Source of the DNA: Desulfurococcaceae archaeon UBA285
GTDB lineage: Archaea > Thermoproteota > Thermoprotei_A > Sulfolobales > Desulfurococcaceae
DNA length: 35,233 nt
NCBI GenBank assembly: GCA_002495025.1
Contig: DADP01000019.1
Span: 1 to 35,233 of the forward strand
Reading direction: 5' to 3'
Below, piece after piece: positions 23,335 to 31,895 of this stretch. The notes beneath the pieces were generated by a model. It did not search any database. It saw only the letters and a list, made by a program, of their open reading frames with translations, and was not told where the DNA came from. The translations under genes were made by a program, and so were the position numbers. Position 1 is the stretch's first letter. The number at the start of each line of letters is the position of its first letter.

Positions 23335-25518
23335 ATGCCTCTTACCCCCGAGGAGATACAGGAGATAAGAGAAATCCTTAAGAGAGAGCCTACACTCGAA
23401 GAACTAGCAATGTTTGAAGCACAATGGAGTGAGCACTGCTCGTATAAGAGTAGCAAGCGATTATTGAAACTACTACCCACAACAAGTAAACGAGTAGTTA
23501 TTGGACCCGGGCGTGATGCACCAGCTGTTGAAGCATTTCCAGGTATACTAGTTGTTCCAAAAATAGAGAGTCATAATCACCCATCAGCTGTAGATCCATA
23601 TAATGGAGCAGCCACTGGAATAGGTGGCGTTGTAAGAGACATATTGACACTTGGTGCAAAACCAATTGCTCTACTAGACCTCTTATACTTCGGCGAGCCT
23701 GGAGAACCCCATTCATCATGGATAATTCGCGGTGTTGTCAAGGGTATTAGCGACTATGGTAATAGAATAGGAATTCCAACAGTCGCGGGAGACGTCTGGT
23801 TTGATAAATCATTTACTAAACAACCACTAGTCAACGTAGGCTGTATTGGATTAGCACGAAGCAGTGAATTACTTGAGGGTGTTGTAAAACCAGGCGACCT
23901 CGTAGTTATAATAGGGAATCCAACGGGTCGTGATGGATTACTAGGAAGTAGTTTTGCATCTAAACCATTGGCTGAAGATACAGATAGTGATATAGGTGCT
24001 GTGCAAATAGCAGATCCACTAACAGAAAAGTTGCTAATAGATGTTATTGGTGAATTAGTGAAGAGTAAACTAGTAAACTACATTAAAGACCTTGGAGGTG
24101 GTGGTTTAACAACCGCTATTAGTGAAGTAGCAACAGAATTCAATCTCGGTGTAGAACTAGAACTCGACAAGCTACACCTACGACTAGATTTAACACCACT
24201 TGAAATACTTGTCTCCGAGAGCCAGGAGCGAATGATGTTAATTATAGATCCAAGAAACCTCGGCGAAGTTGAGAAAATACTTGCTAAGTATGAATTACCA
24301 TATAGTGTAATTGGAGCGTTTAATACTACTGGTAGAATTACTGCGAGATTTAAAGGACGAGTAGTTGCAGATGTTCCAGCTAGAGAACTAGCCAAACCAA
24401 GAAGTATGAGAAGGCCGTCTAAACCACCACTAGAAGCACTTAGAGGTTTAACGCCGATAAATGATCTACCGAGAGTAGACCCTGTAGATGCATTGTTAAA
24501 ATTGATTTCTTCACCCAATGTCGCATCTAAAAAGTGGATTTACGAACAATACGACCATGAAGTCGGAGCAAGAACCGTGATTAAACCAGGATTTGGAGAC
24601 GCTGCAGTACTCAAAATTGACGCTACTGATCCAAGAGGTATAGCTGTAAAGGGAGATGCTAATCCAAGATATACTAGTCTAGATCCATTTAATGGAGCAG
24701 CAAATAGCGTAGCGGAATGCTATAGAAATATCATTGCAGTAGGAGCACAGCCAATAGCTATTGTAGACGAATTGAATGCAGGAAACCCAGAGAAACCCGA
24801 ACACTACTGGTATTTCGAAATGATGTTAAAGGGAATTGCATGGATGGCAGACGAGCTGGGAATACCGGTTGTGGGTGGAAAAGTCAGTTTCTACAACGAG
24901 GACCACATGGGTAGACAAGTAAAGCCAACTACAACAATTATTGGTGTCGGCGTAGTAGAAGATGTCTCTAAAGCTTTAACAATGGAGTTTAAACACTACG
25001 GTTCACCAGTAATGGTTATTGGAGTAACATACACTGAAATAGGCGGTTCAGAATACCTTTACAGAGTTTTTGGTTTAGAAACTGGTGAAATACCGAGACC
25101 AAGGCCCTCTTCGGAGATCCGTAATGCAAAATATCTAATAGAACTAGTAAAGAGAGATCTTATCCTCTCAGCACACGATATTAGTATAGGAGGACTAGGA
25201 GTCGCACTAGCAGAGATGAGTGTTCTTGGAGGTATTGGAGTAGAAGTAGATTTAAATAGTGTTCTATGTAGAGGGTGTGAAAGAGAAGATGAAATATTAT
25301 TCTCAGAAACCCAGGCTAGATATATAGTTGAATTAAAACCAGATAAAGCACAGATCGCTTTGAAGCTCGCCGAGAAAATGGATATTGATGCAAGAATAAT
25401 AGGTTATACCATTAAAGAACCCGTAGTTAGATTCAGAGCACATCAATCCCTCATTGAAGTACCGTTAGACAAACTCTCCCAACTATACTACAATGCATTT
25501 GAAGAGCAACTGGGATAA
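23335..25518 (+). CDS. purL: PurL: synthetase subunit of FGAM synthetase
   Basis: PurL converts FGAR plus ammonia and ATP to FGAM, with PurS and PurQ. At 727 residues it is the small (multisubunit) form. It shows the start MPLTPEEIQEIREILKREPT, EAQWSEHCSYKSS, HNHPSAVDPYNGAATGIGG, KDLGGGGLTTAISE, a second ATP-binding half with GDAAVLKI and DPFNGAANSVAE, and SAHDISIGGLGVALAEM near the end. GGGGTGG lies 4 bases before the ATG. purF starts 3 bp after its stop. Confidence 0.97.
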   Translation: MPLTPEEIQEIREILKREPTLEELAMFEAQWSEHCSYKSSKRLLKLLPTTSKRVVIGPGRDAPAVEAFPGILVVPKIESHNHPSAVDPYNGAATGIGGVVRDILTLGAKPIALLDLLYFGEPGEPHSSWIIRGVVKGISDYGNRIGIPTVAGDVWFDKSFTKQPLVNVGCIGLARSSELLEGVVKPGDLVVIIGNPTGRDGLLGSSFASKPLAEDTDSDIGAVQIADPLTEKLLIDVIGELVKSKLVNYIKDLGGGGLTTAISEVATEFNLGVELELDKLHLRLDLTPLEILVSESQERMMLIIDPRNLGEVEKILAKYELPYSVIGAFNTTGRITARFKGRVVADVPARELAKPRSMRRPSKPPLEALRGLTPINDLPRVDPVDALLKLISSPNVASKKWIYEQYDHEVGARTVIKPGFGDAAVLKIDATDPRGIAVKGDANPRYTSLDPFNGAANSVAECYRNIIAVGAQPIAIVDELNAGNPEKPEHYWYFEMMLKGIAWMADELGIPVVGGKVSFYNEDHMGRQVKPTTTIIGVGVVEDVSKALTMEFKHYGSPVMVIGVTYTEIGGSEYLYRVFGLETGEIPRPRPSSEIRNAKYLIELVKRDLILSAHDISIGGLGVALAEMSVLGGIGVEVDLNSVLCRGCEREDEILFSETQARYIVELKPDKAQIALKLAEKMDIDARIIGYTIKEPVVRFRAHQSLIEVPLDKLSQLYYNAFEEQLG

Positions 25519-25521
25519 TGT

Positions 25522-26931
25522 ATGTGTGGAATAGCTGGTTATGCTAGCGGTAATCACGTTGATTTAACGAGTGCAATAGATGTTCTTCTATCACTACTAG
25601 TAGAATTACAACATAGAGGACAAGAGGCCACTGGAATAGTACTACTTACAAAAAACGGAGAATTTAGACAATTACATGCAAGAAGCCTGGTTTCAAACCT
25701 ACTATTTAAAACCGATGTAATAAGGGAAAAGAGCGAAGAAGTATTCGCCGTATTAGGACATGTCAGGTATTCAACTACTGGTGGATACTGGGATAGTGTT
25801 GTACAACCCATTATAGTTGGAGATGACGACTTCAAAGTAGCTCTAGCATTTAATGGAACTATTCCAAATCATAAAAGAGTAATGGAGCAAGTGTGCGGTA
25901 TTGAATGCCATGGAAAAAATGTAAAATCAGATACAGAATCACTCGCACTCTCTCTTTACCATGTAGCTAGAGAATTTAAAAAAGACGTTGTAGAGGGGTT
26001 GAAGGAGCTGTCGAGATACATTATTGGAGGATATAGTGTCTTAGTGGCTACATCAGAGCCGAGAATTATAATTGCTCGTGATCCATGGGGCTTCAGGCCA
26101 CTAGCATACGCTCTTGAAGGAGACGAATTATACATTGCATCGGAGACCGGTGCCCTTACAACACTTGGAATTACGAATTGGAGGGAGGTTGAACCAGGAG
26201 AGATTATTTCATATGATGGTAAGTCAATTGAAAGAACTAGTTTCCCCGTGAAAAGAGAGCCCGCACCATGTATTTTCGAATATGTATACTTTAGCAGGCC
26301 CGATTCGGTGTTTAATGGTATAAGTGTATACAATGCGAGGTATAGAATGGGAGAGATCCTTGGAAGAGAATTTCCAGTTGAAGGAGACATTGTAGTGCCC
26401 GTACCAGACAGTGCGCGTATTGCTGCTCTCGGTTATAGTAGAGCAACGGGTATTCCAATAGCAGAGGCTTTAATCGCCAATAAATACATCGGAAGAGTAT
26501 TTATCAACCCTCCAATTACACGGTTAAAACTCGCTGTATTAAAATATGGAGTAGTACAAGATATAGTAGCGGGCAAGAGAGTTGTGTTAATAGATGACTC
26601 TATTGTTCGTGGAACTACAATGAAGTATTTAATATCCAAGATTAGAAAGAGTGGTGCACGTAAAATCCACGTCCGTATATCAAGCCCTCCCTTTAAATGC
26701 CCGTGTTTTATGGGTATAGACGTTGCTTCGCGTTTAGAACTAGCTGTTTGGAGGGCGAGGGGTATCGATGATATTCGTAGAGAAATAGGCGCTGACTCAT
26801 TGAACTATAATACCCTAGATGGACTAGTGAAAGCAGTTGGACTCTCCCGGGTTTGCCACGCTTGTTTTTCATGTTCTTATCCATTCAACGGTGTGACCAT
26901 GGAAGAACTCGAAGAAATGGTTAGAAGGTGA
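25522..26931 (+). CDS. purF: PurF: amidophosphoribosyltransferase (catalytic copy)
   Basis: PurF makes phosphoribosylamine from PRPP and glutamine, the first committed step. The 469-residue protein starts Met-Cys-Gly-Ile, exposing Cys as nucleophile after Met removal. It has LQHRGQEATG, LGHVRYSTTGG, FNGTIPN and KSDTESLA in the glutaminase domain. In the phosphoribosyltransferase domain it has PVPDSARIAALGYS, the flexible loop NKYIGRVFI and the PRPP loop VVLIDDSIVRGTT. Cysteines at 250, 393/395, 445, 448 and 451 fit the [4Fe-4S] cluster of the Bacillus-type enzyme. All features lost by the paralogue at 17981 are present, so this copy alone is expected to do the known reaction. Confidence 0.97.
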   Translation: MCGIAGYASGNHVDLTSAIDVLLSLLVELQHRGQEATGIVLLTKNGEFRQLHARSLVSNLLFKTDVIREKSEEVFAVLGHVRYSTTGGYWDSVVQPIIVGDDDFKVALAFNGTIPNHKRVMEQVCGIECHGKNVKSDTESLALSLYHVAREFKKDVVEGLKELSRYIIGGYSVLVATSEPRIIIARDPWGFRPLAYALEGDELYIASETGALTTLGITNWREVEPGEIISYDGKSIERTSFPVKREPAPCIFEYVYFSRPDSVFNGISVYNARYRMGEILGREFPVEGDIVVPVPDSARIAALGYSRATGIPIAEALIANKYIGRVFINPPITRLKLAVLKYGVVQDIVAGKRVVLIDDSIVRGTTMKYLISKIRKSGARKIHVRISSPPFKCPCFMGIDVASRLELAVWRARGIDDIRREIGADSLNYNTLDGLVKAVGLSRVCHACFSCSYPFNGVTMEELEEMVRR

Positions 26932-26937
26932 GATTCT

Positions 26938-27954
26938 ATGTCTGTAAACTATGCAAAAGCGGGAGTAGACTTGTCTAAACACAGAGAAATGCATAAAATA
27001 GCATTGAAGACCATAGAAGAAGTAGCCGAAAAACTGGGAGCCAAACTGGGAGGAATAAGTGGATTTGCACCCCACGTTTTACTAGGAGGTAGTGAACTAG
27101 CACTCCACGTAGACGGTGTTGGTACTAAAACCATTATTCTACAAAAACTCGGGGCCCTAGAAGTCGCTGGATGGGATTGTATAGCAATGAACGTCAACGA
27201 CTTAGCATGCGGGGGCTTTAAAACCATTGCAATATCAGACTATATAGCAATAGGGGAATCTAATCCCATACTATTTGAACAAGTAATGAAGGGTTTAGCT
27301 AAAGCCGCCCTCTACGTTAAAGCTCCAATTATCTCGGGTGAAACAGCCATTCTACCAGGACTATTGAATGGAGTGGACGTGGTCTGCTTTGCAATAGGTG
27401 TGAAACATGCACAAATACCCGGAGTTGCCGGCGAGGGAGATGTAGTAGTTGGTGTAGAGAGCTGGGGGCTTCACGCCAATGGATTTAGCTTGGTGAGAAA
27501 GATCATTGAGGAGAAAATAGGGCGGTATGATGCAGTAATAGATGGACTAGACTTGGCTAGAGAACTCACAAAACCAACAGCCATATACCACGACCTCGTG
27601 TTAGAAGCTGGTAAACGTGGATTAATATCATCTGCTACACACGTAACTGGAGGGGGCTGGAGCAAGGCCAAGAGGGCGCTTGGAGAAAACCTAGATATGG
27701 TTCTCAAGCCTCCACGTCCACCCAGAATATTCGAGTTTTTATCGAGTATTGGAGGAGTATCCATTGATGAAATGTATAGGGTTTTCAATATGGGGATTGG
27801 ATTGATTTTAACTACTCGCCCAGAAAACCTAGAACACCTCGTACAACTCATACATCAAATGGGTTTTAACCCTCATGTTTTAGGGCGGGTTGTTCCTGGT
27901 AGTGGATTAATCCACTTAGAGGTGGAGGAATATGGAGTTAAAATCCAGATTTGA
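26938..27954 (+). CDS. purM: PurM: AIR synthetase
   Basis: PurM cyclises FGAM to AIR with ATP. The 338-residue protein has the typical start NYAKAGVDLSKHREMHK, LHVDGVGTKTIIL, AMNVNDLACGG and SGETAILPG. AAGGTGA precedes the ATG by 6 bases. It is related in fold to PurL. Its last 23 bp overlap the following purP. Confidence 0.96.
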   Translation: MSVNYAKAGVDLSKHREMHKIALKTIEEVAEKLGAKLGGISGFAPHVLLGGSELALHVDGVGTKTIILQKLGALEVAGWDCIAMNVNDLACGGFKTIAISDYIAIGESNPILFEQVMKGLAKAALYVKAPIISGETAILPGLLNGVDVVCFAIGVKHAQIPGVAGEGDVVVGVESWGLHANGFSLVRKIIEEKIGRYDAVIDGLDLARELTKPTAIYHDLVLEAGKRGLISSATHVTGGGWSKAKRALGENLDMVLKPPRPPRIFEFLSSIGGVSIDEMYRVFNMGIGLILTTRPENLEHLVQLIHQMGFNPHVLGRVVPGSGLIHLEVEEYGVKIQI

Positions 27955-29047
27955 ACCCCGCGAGTTGTTGAAAGGATATAATCTACAGTCAATATCTATC
28001 TCTGCAATAGCTAGTCATTCAGCACTAGACGTATTCGACGGTGCGAAAGACGAGGGGTTTAAAACCATAGCAGTTTGTGAAAAGGGGAGAGAAAAGACGT
28101 ATCTAAGATTTGATCGAGTAATAGACTACACTATAATACTAAATAAATTCTCTGAAGTCGTAGAACCCAATATAATCTCAGATTTAAGGAGTAGAAACAC
28201 TATTTTCATACCAAATAGAAGCTTTGCCGTATACGTTGGATATGATGCTATAGAATCAAAATTCAATATTCCAATATTTGGAAATAGATATCTATTGAGA
28301 TATGAAGAGAGAACAGGAGATAAAAACTACTATAAACTACTTGACGAAGCAGGGATTAAAAGACCAAAAACCTTCACTAGTATTGAAGAAGTAGATAGAC
28401 CAGTAATAGTAAAACTCCCTCACGCTAAAAAACGCGTAGAACGAGGTTTTTTTATCGCTATTGATAGAGATCAATTATTTAAAAAAGCTAGATTACTAGC
28501 GGATAGAGGAGTAATAAGATATGAGGATTTATCTAAAGCCTCAATAGAAGAACTAGTTATTGGAGCCCACTTCAATGTAAACTACTTTAACTCTATTGCA
28601 CGTAGAAGACTAGAAATACTCAGTATTGATAGGAGAATACAGAGTAATCTAGACGGCTTTCTAAGGCTGACAGCTGATATTCAATTGGAGTTAAAAGACT
28701 ACGTAGATGTAGAAATGATAGAAGTTGGACACGTACCAGTCACTATAAGAGAGAGTCTGCTTGAAAAACTATTTATTGCAGGCGAGAAGTTCGTAGAAGC
28801 TACTAAGAAGATTGAACCACCAGGCATTATTGGTCCATTCACACTCCAACTACTTGTAACAAAAGACCTAGAGATAGTAGTATACGATGTATCTCCAAGA
28901 ATTGGTGGAGGAACAAATGCATACATGGGTATTGGAAGTCAGTATAGCAAGCTATACTTTGGTAAACCAATAAGTATGGGTAGAAGAATAGCTATCGAGG
29001 TAAAAGAATGCTTGGAATTCAAGTGCTTAGAAGAAGTTATAACCTAG
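27932..29047 (+). CDS. purP: Second PurP-family ATP-grasp protein (divergent copy, in the operon)
   Basis: The 371-residue protein belongs to the PurP family: ASHSALDVFDGAKDEGFKT near the N-terminus, FIPNRSFAVYVGY, PPGIIGPFTLQ and SPRIGGGTNAYMGIGSQYSKLYFG. It departs from the other copy at 16088 in the ATP-grasp loop (KLPHAKKRVERGFFIA rather than KLPGAKGGKDYFIA) and in the substrate region (NVNYFNSIARRRLEILSID). Either it is the FAICAR synthetase used with the operon, or it has a related activity; two PurP types are known in archaea and one remains of uncertain function. GGAGG lies 3 bases before the ATG, and it overlaps purM by 23 bp. Confidence 0.9.
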   Translation: MELKSRFEPRELLKGYNLQSISISAIASHSALDVFDGAKDEGFKTIAVCEKGREKTYLRFDRVIDYTIILNKFSEVVEPNIISDLRSRNTIFIPNRSFAVYVGYDAIESKFNIPIFGNRYLLRYEERTGDKNYYKLLDEAGIKRPKTFTSIEEVDRPVIVKLPHAKKRVERGFFIAIDRDQLFKKARLLADRGVIRYEDLSKASIEELVIGAHFNVNYFNSIARRRLEILSIDRRIQSNLDGFLRLTADIQLELKDYVDVEMIEVGHVPVTIRESLLEKLFIAGEKFVEATKKIEPPGIIGPFTLQLLVTKDLEIVVYDVSPRIGGGTNAYMGIGSQYSKLYFGKPISMGRRIAIEVKECLEFKCLEEVIT

Positions 29048-29066
29048 TTTAGATCGGGGTGTGTGT

Positions 29067-30434
29067 ATGAGTAGCCAGCCACATATATCCTCAATATGTC
29101 CGTTTGAATGGAGGTATGGATCAAGCGAAATGAAAAGAATCTTCTCCGTGAATTCCCTTATCGAGAAATACATACTCGTCGAAAAAGCCTTAATATATGG
29201 TCTGGCTAAAGCTGGAATAGCACCCAGCCACTGTATAGAAGTATTTGAAAAGTGCTCTGAAACGGTTACACCGGGAGAGGTTTATACTAAAGAAGCCGAA
29301 ATAGGCCATGATATAGCTGGTCTAGCATACCTACTCGGAGAGAAGTGTGGTGAATGCGGGAGATACGCCCACTTAGGAGCAACTAGCTACGACATCGTCG
29401 ACACTGCATGGGCCCTTGTATTTCGAGAAGCTCTTGGACTGGTATCCGAGAAGCTACTCCGAGTTATTAATAGATTAAAAGAGTTGACAGTAGAATACAG
29501 GGATTTAGTAATGGTTGGTAGAACACATGCACAACACGCTGTCCCCATAACAGTTGGATTTAAATTCGCTAACTACGTGTATGAATTTACACGTAGTTAT
29601 GAGAGAATATGTGATTTAAAGAAAAGATTAATCAAAGCGAAAATGTCTGGAGCCGTTGGAACAATGGCTGGATGGCTTGGAAAAGGATTAATAGTCGAAA
29701 GAGGAGTATGCGAGCATCTAGGTCTACCACCACACGAAATATCTACTCAAATAGCACCAAGAGACGGTTTTGCCGAACTGGTTTCAACACTAGCAATACT
29801 AGCTTCCCAACTAGACCGATTAGCCCTCGAAGTAAGAGAGCTTTCAAGACCAGAAATAAACGAAATCTACGAAGCAACAAAAAGAGTTGGTAGTAGTACT
29901 ATGCCACACAAGAGAAACCCTGTTACAGCTGAGAGAATATGTGGTTTGGCTAAAATTGCTAGGTCGCTGGTTGTGGCCGCACTAGAAAACATTCCACTAA
30001 TGCATGAAAGAGATTTAACGAATAGCAGTAGTGAAAGAGTATTAATACCACACGTATTCCTCGTAGTAGACCAAATGCTAGAAGATACATTGAAGCTATT
30101 GAATACTATATACATTGATAGAGAAGCAATAAAGAAAAACCTCGAGTTAACACGCGGAGCTATTATGGCCGAAAGCGTCATGGTGAGACTTGTATTAAAG
30201 GGTATGGCGAGGCATGAAGCCCATAAACTATTAATTGATATAACGAGGAATATGAAGCCAGGCGAAACACTGAAAGAAGCACTATTGAGAAATGAAGTAG
30301 TATCCAAATACCTATCGCAGAGTGAAATCGAAGAAGCAGTAGACCCAGAGAAATACCTAGGTAACATCAATGAATTAATAGAGAGAACAATGAAATACGC
30401 TGAAGAGGCAATTAGAAACTGTAGTAGTTCATAA
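29067..30434 (+). CDS. purB: PurB: adenylosuccinate lyase
   Basis: PurB cleaves SAICAR to AICAR and adenylosuccinate to AMP, releasing fumarate. The 455-residue protein begins with the family's CPFEWRYGSSEMKRIFS region, has MVGRTHAQHAVPITVG around the catalytic His, and carries the superfamily signature GSSTMPHKRNP. A GTG at 29061 is in frame, but GGGGTG (29056-29061) covers it and leaves 5 bases before the ATG at 29067, which is chosen. It starts 19 bp after the second purP and is the last gene of the operon; a 73-bp gap with its own promoter follows. Confidence 0.96.
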   Translation: MSSQPHISSICPFEWRYGSSEMKRIFSVNSLIEKYILVEKALIYGLAKAGIAPSHCIEVFEKCSETVTPGEVYTKEAEIGHDIAGLAYLLGEKCGECGRYAHLGATSYDIVDTAWALVFREALGLVSEKLLRVINRLKELTVEYRDLVMVGRTHAQHAVPITVGFKFANYVYEFTRSYERICDLKKRLIKAKMSGAVGTMAGWLGKGLIVERGVCEHLGLPPHEISTQIAPRDGFAELVSTLAILASQLDRLALEVRELSRPEINEIYEATKRVGSSTMPHKRNPVTAERICGLAKIARSLVVAALENIPLMHERDLTNSSSERVLIPHVFLVVDQMLEDTLKLLNTIYIDREAIKKNLELTRGAIMAESVMVRLVLKGMARHEAHKLLIDITRNMKPGETLKEALLRNEVVSKYLSQSEIEEAVDPEKYLGNINELIERTMKYAEEAIRNCSSS

Positions 30435-30461
30435 TATGTTATTCAATGATTCGTTTAATAG

Positions 30462-30475
30462 AAATTTATTAATAC
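30462..30475 (+). promoter_or_regulatory. TATA box for the fucose-isomerase-like gene
   Basis: The stretch AAATTTATTAAT lies about 25 bp before an expected start near 30495, just ahead of the GGTG at 30498-30501. The gene therefore probably has its own promoter in addition to any read-through from the purine operon. Confidence 0.45.
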
Positions 30476-30507
30476 CAATAAATCAATAATGTCAATTGGT
30501 GTAAGTA

Positions 30508-31782
30508 TTGACTAGAATCGTTATAGCTTATTTTGCAACCAAACTACACGGTGAATCCTACTATAACAACCTCTACGAGATCTTTAAAAAACACGTTTCA
30601 AAAACAGGTATTGTAGTAGAAGCTACTCAACCAATAACAAGTGTCGAGGAAGCGAGATCGCTTGGAGAAAAGTATAGAGATTACTTCCCAGTATTAATAT
30701 CGCTCACGGGTGGAACTAGTAAGCTAATGTATGAATTTGCAAAAGCAACTGGTTCTCCAAGAGTATTATTGATTGGACACGGAGACCATAACAGTCTTCC
30801 ATCAACTATTTCAGCGAGGTCTAGACTAGACTCTGATGGAGTATATACTTGGATTGAACACTGTAAGAGACCCGAGAGCCCTGAGTGTGGTTCAATAGTA
30901 GAAAAAACATTGATTATTGCAAAAACAGTTTCTTCACTACTAGGTTCAAAGATACTATTAATAGCTGAAAGAGAGGAGAAACCCGATGAAGCAGAAGAAT
31001 TAGAAGCTCTTCTAGGAGGAGTAGTAGATGTTGTTTCAATGGATACGATAGCTTCAAAACTAGGCGAGGCGGATACAGCTCTAGTAGAGAGCTTTTACAA
31101 ATCACTCGAGATATACGAGTTCACTATACCCAAAGACAGCTTGGAATATGTTGCTAGATTTTACGCCATTGTAAAATCCATGGCGTTAAATAATGGATAT
31201 AAAGGTATAGCAGTAGATTGTTTTCCATACCTAGTTAAATACAGGATAACGCCTTGTCTAGCGCTCGCAGTATTAAATGCAGAGGGTATTGTTACAGCTT
31301 GTGAGGGCGACCTTGGATCACTATTATTAATGATGATCTACAAAGAGCTAACTGGACTAACCGGCTGGATAGCAAATGCATCTGTATTCCGTGGAAACAA
31401 AATATATTTCTCTCACTGTACAATAGCTACAAATATGATCTTGAGTGGAAAAATAGTAACACACTTCGAATCAGGGTATCCCTACGCTCTATCCGGTAGA
31501 CTAGTACCATCAACATATACACTGACATCTATTAGTAGAGACTACTCAATCATAATGGGGGGAGTAGGAAAAATAACGACTAGTGGACTACTCTATAATA
31601 CAATGTGTAGAACACAGGCTATTGTAGAACTAGACTACGATGTAGAAGAACTACCATTATATCTCCCAGCAAACCACCACGTACTAGTACCAGGAGATAT
31701 TAGAAGAGAACTTAAAGCGGTAGCCTGGCTACTAGGAATAGACTATGTAGACTACAGCGAGATCGCTGGTTGTAAAAAATAA
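30508..31782 (+). CDS. L-fucose/D-arabinose isomerase-like protein
   Basis: The 424-residue protein resembles the FucI-like family (COG2407 type). An N-terminal alpha/beta domain has ISLTGGTSKLMYEFAKATGSP and LLIGHGDHNSLPSTI. A middle domain has GIAVDCFPYL and CLALAVLNAEGIVTACEGDLGSLL, and a C-terminal domain has NHHVLVPGD. The ACEGDLGSL segment with its Glu and Asp, and the HH near the C-terminus, correspond to family metal-binding positions. The family includes sugar isomerases but most archaeal members are uncharacterised. TTG is the start, with GGTG 6 bases upstream. It follows purB by 73 bp in the same direction. A role tied to purine synthesis or ribose supply is speculative. Confidence 0.75.
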   Translation: MTRIVIAYFATKLHGESYYNNLYEIFKKHVSKTGIVVEATQPITSVEEARSLGEKYRDYFPVLISLTGGTSKLMYEFAKATGSPRVLLIGHGDHNSLPSTISARSRLDSDGVYTWIEHCKRPESPECGSIVEKTLIIAKTVSSLLGSKILLIAEREEKPDEAEELEALLGGVVDVVSMDTIASKLGEADTALVESFYKSLEIYEFTIPKDSLEYVARFYAIVKSMALNNGYKGIAVDCFPYLVKYRITPCLALAVLNAEGIVTACEGDLGSLLLMMIYKELTGLTGWIANASVFRGNKIYFSHCTIATNMILSGKIVTHFESGYPYALSGRLVPSTYTLTSISRDYSIIMGGVGKITTSGLLYNTMCRTQAIVELDYDVEELPLYLPANHHVLVPGDIRRELKAVAWLLGIDYVDYSEIAGCKK

Positions 31783-31787
31783 TTAGT

Positions 31788-31798
31788 ATTTTTCTTCT
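31788..31798 (+). terminator. T-rich tract after the fucose-isomerase-like gene
   Basis: TTTTTCTTCT begins 7 bp past the stop codon in the gap between convergent genes, a composition typical of archaeal terminators. There is no hairpin. Confidence 0.4.
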
Positions 31799-31895
31799 AA
31801 CACTAATCCATTACACCCGTACCTAGACACATTGAGTTTATTAAAAACAGGACATCTTCTACTCTATAATCAAGTAAGTGGAAAATTGTGAATTC

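Noticed and set aside
24078..24518. 146-residue minus-strand frame inside purL, and similar long antisense frames in purD, purF, purM and purB
   Set aside because: They are antisense frames within well-conserved pur genes, kept open by the A/T-rich codon usage. No family motifs were seen.
29672..29893. 73-residue Arg/Ser/Asn-rich frame inside purB
   Set aside because: It is an out-of-frame reading of purB codons with biased composition and no initiation signal.
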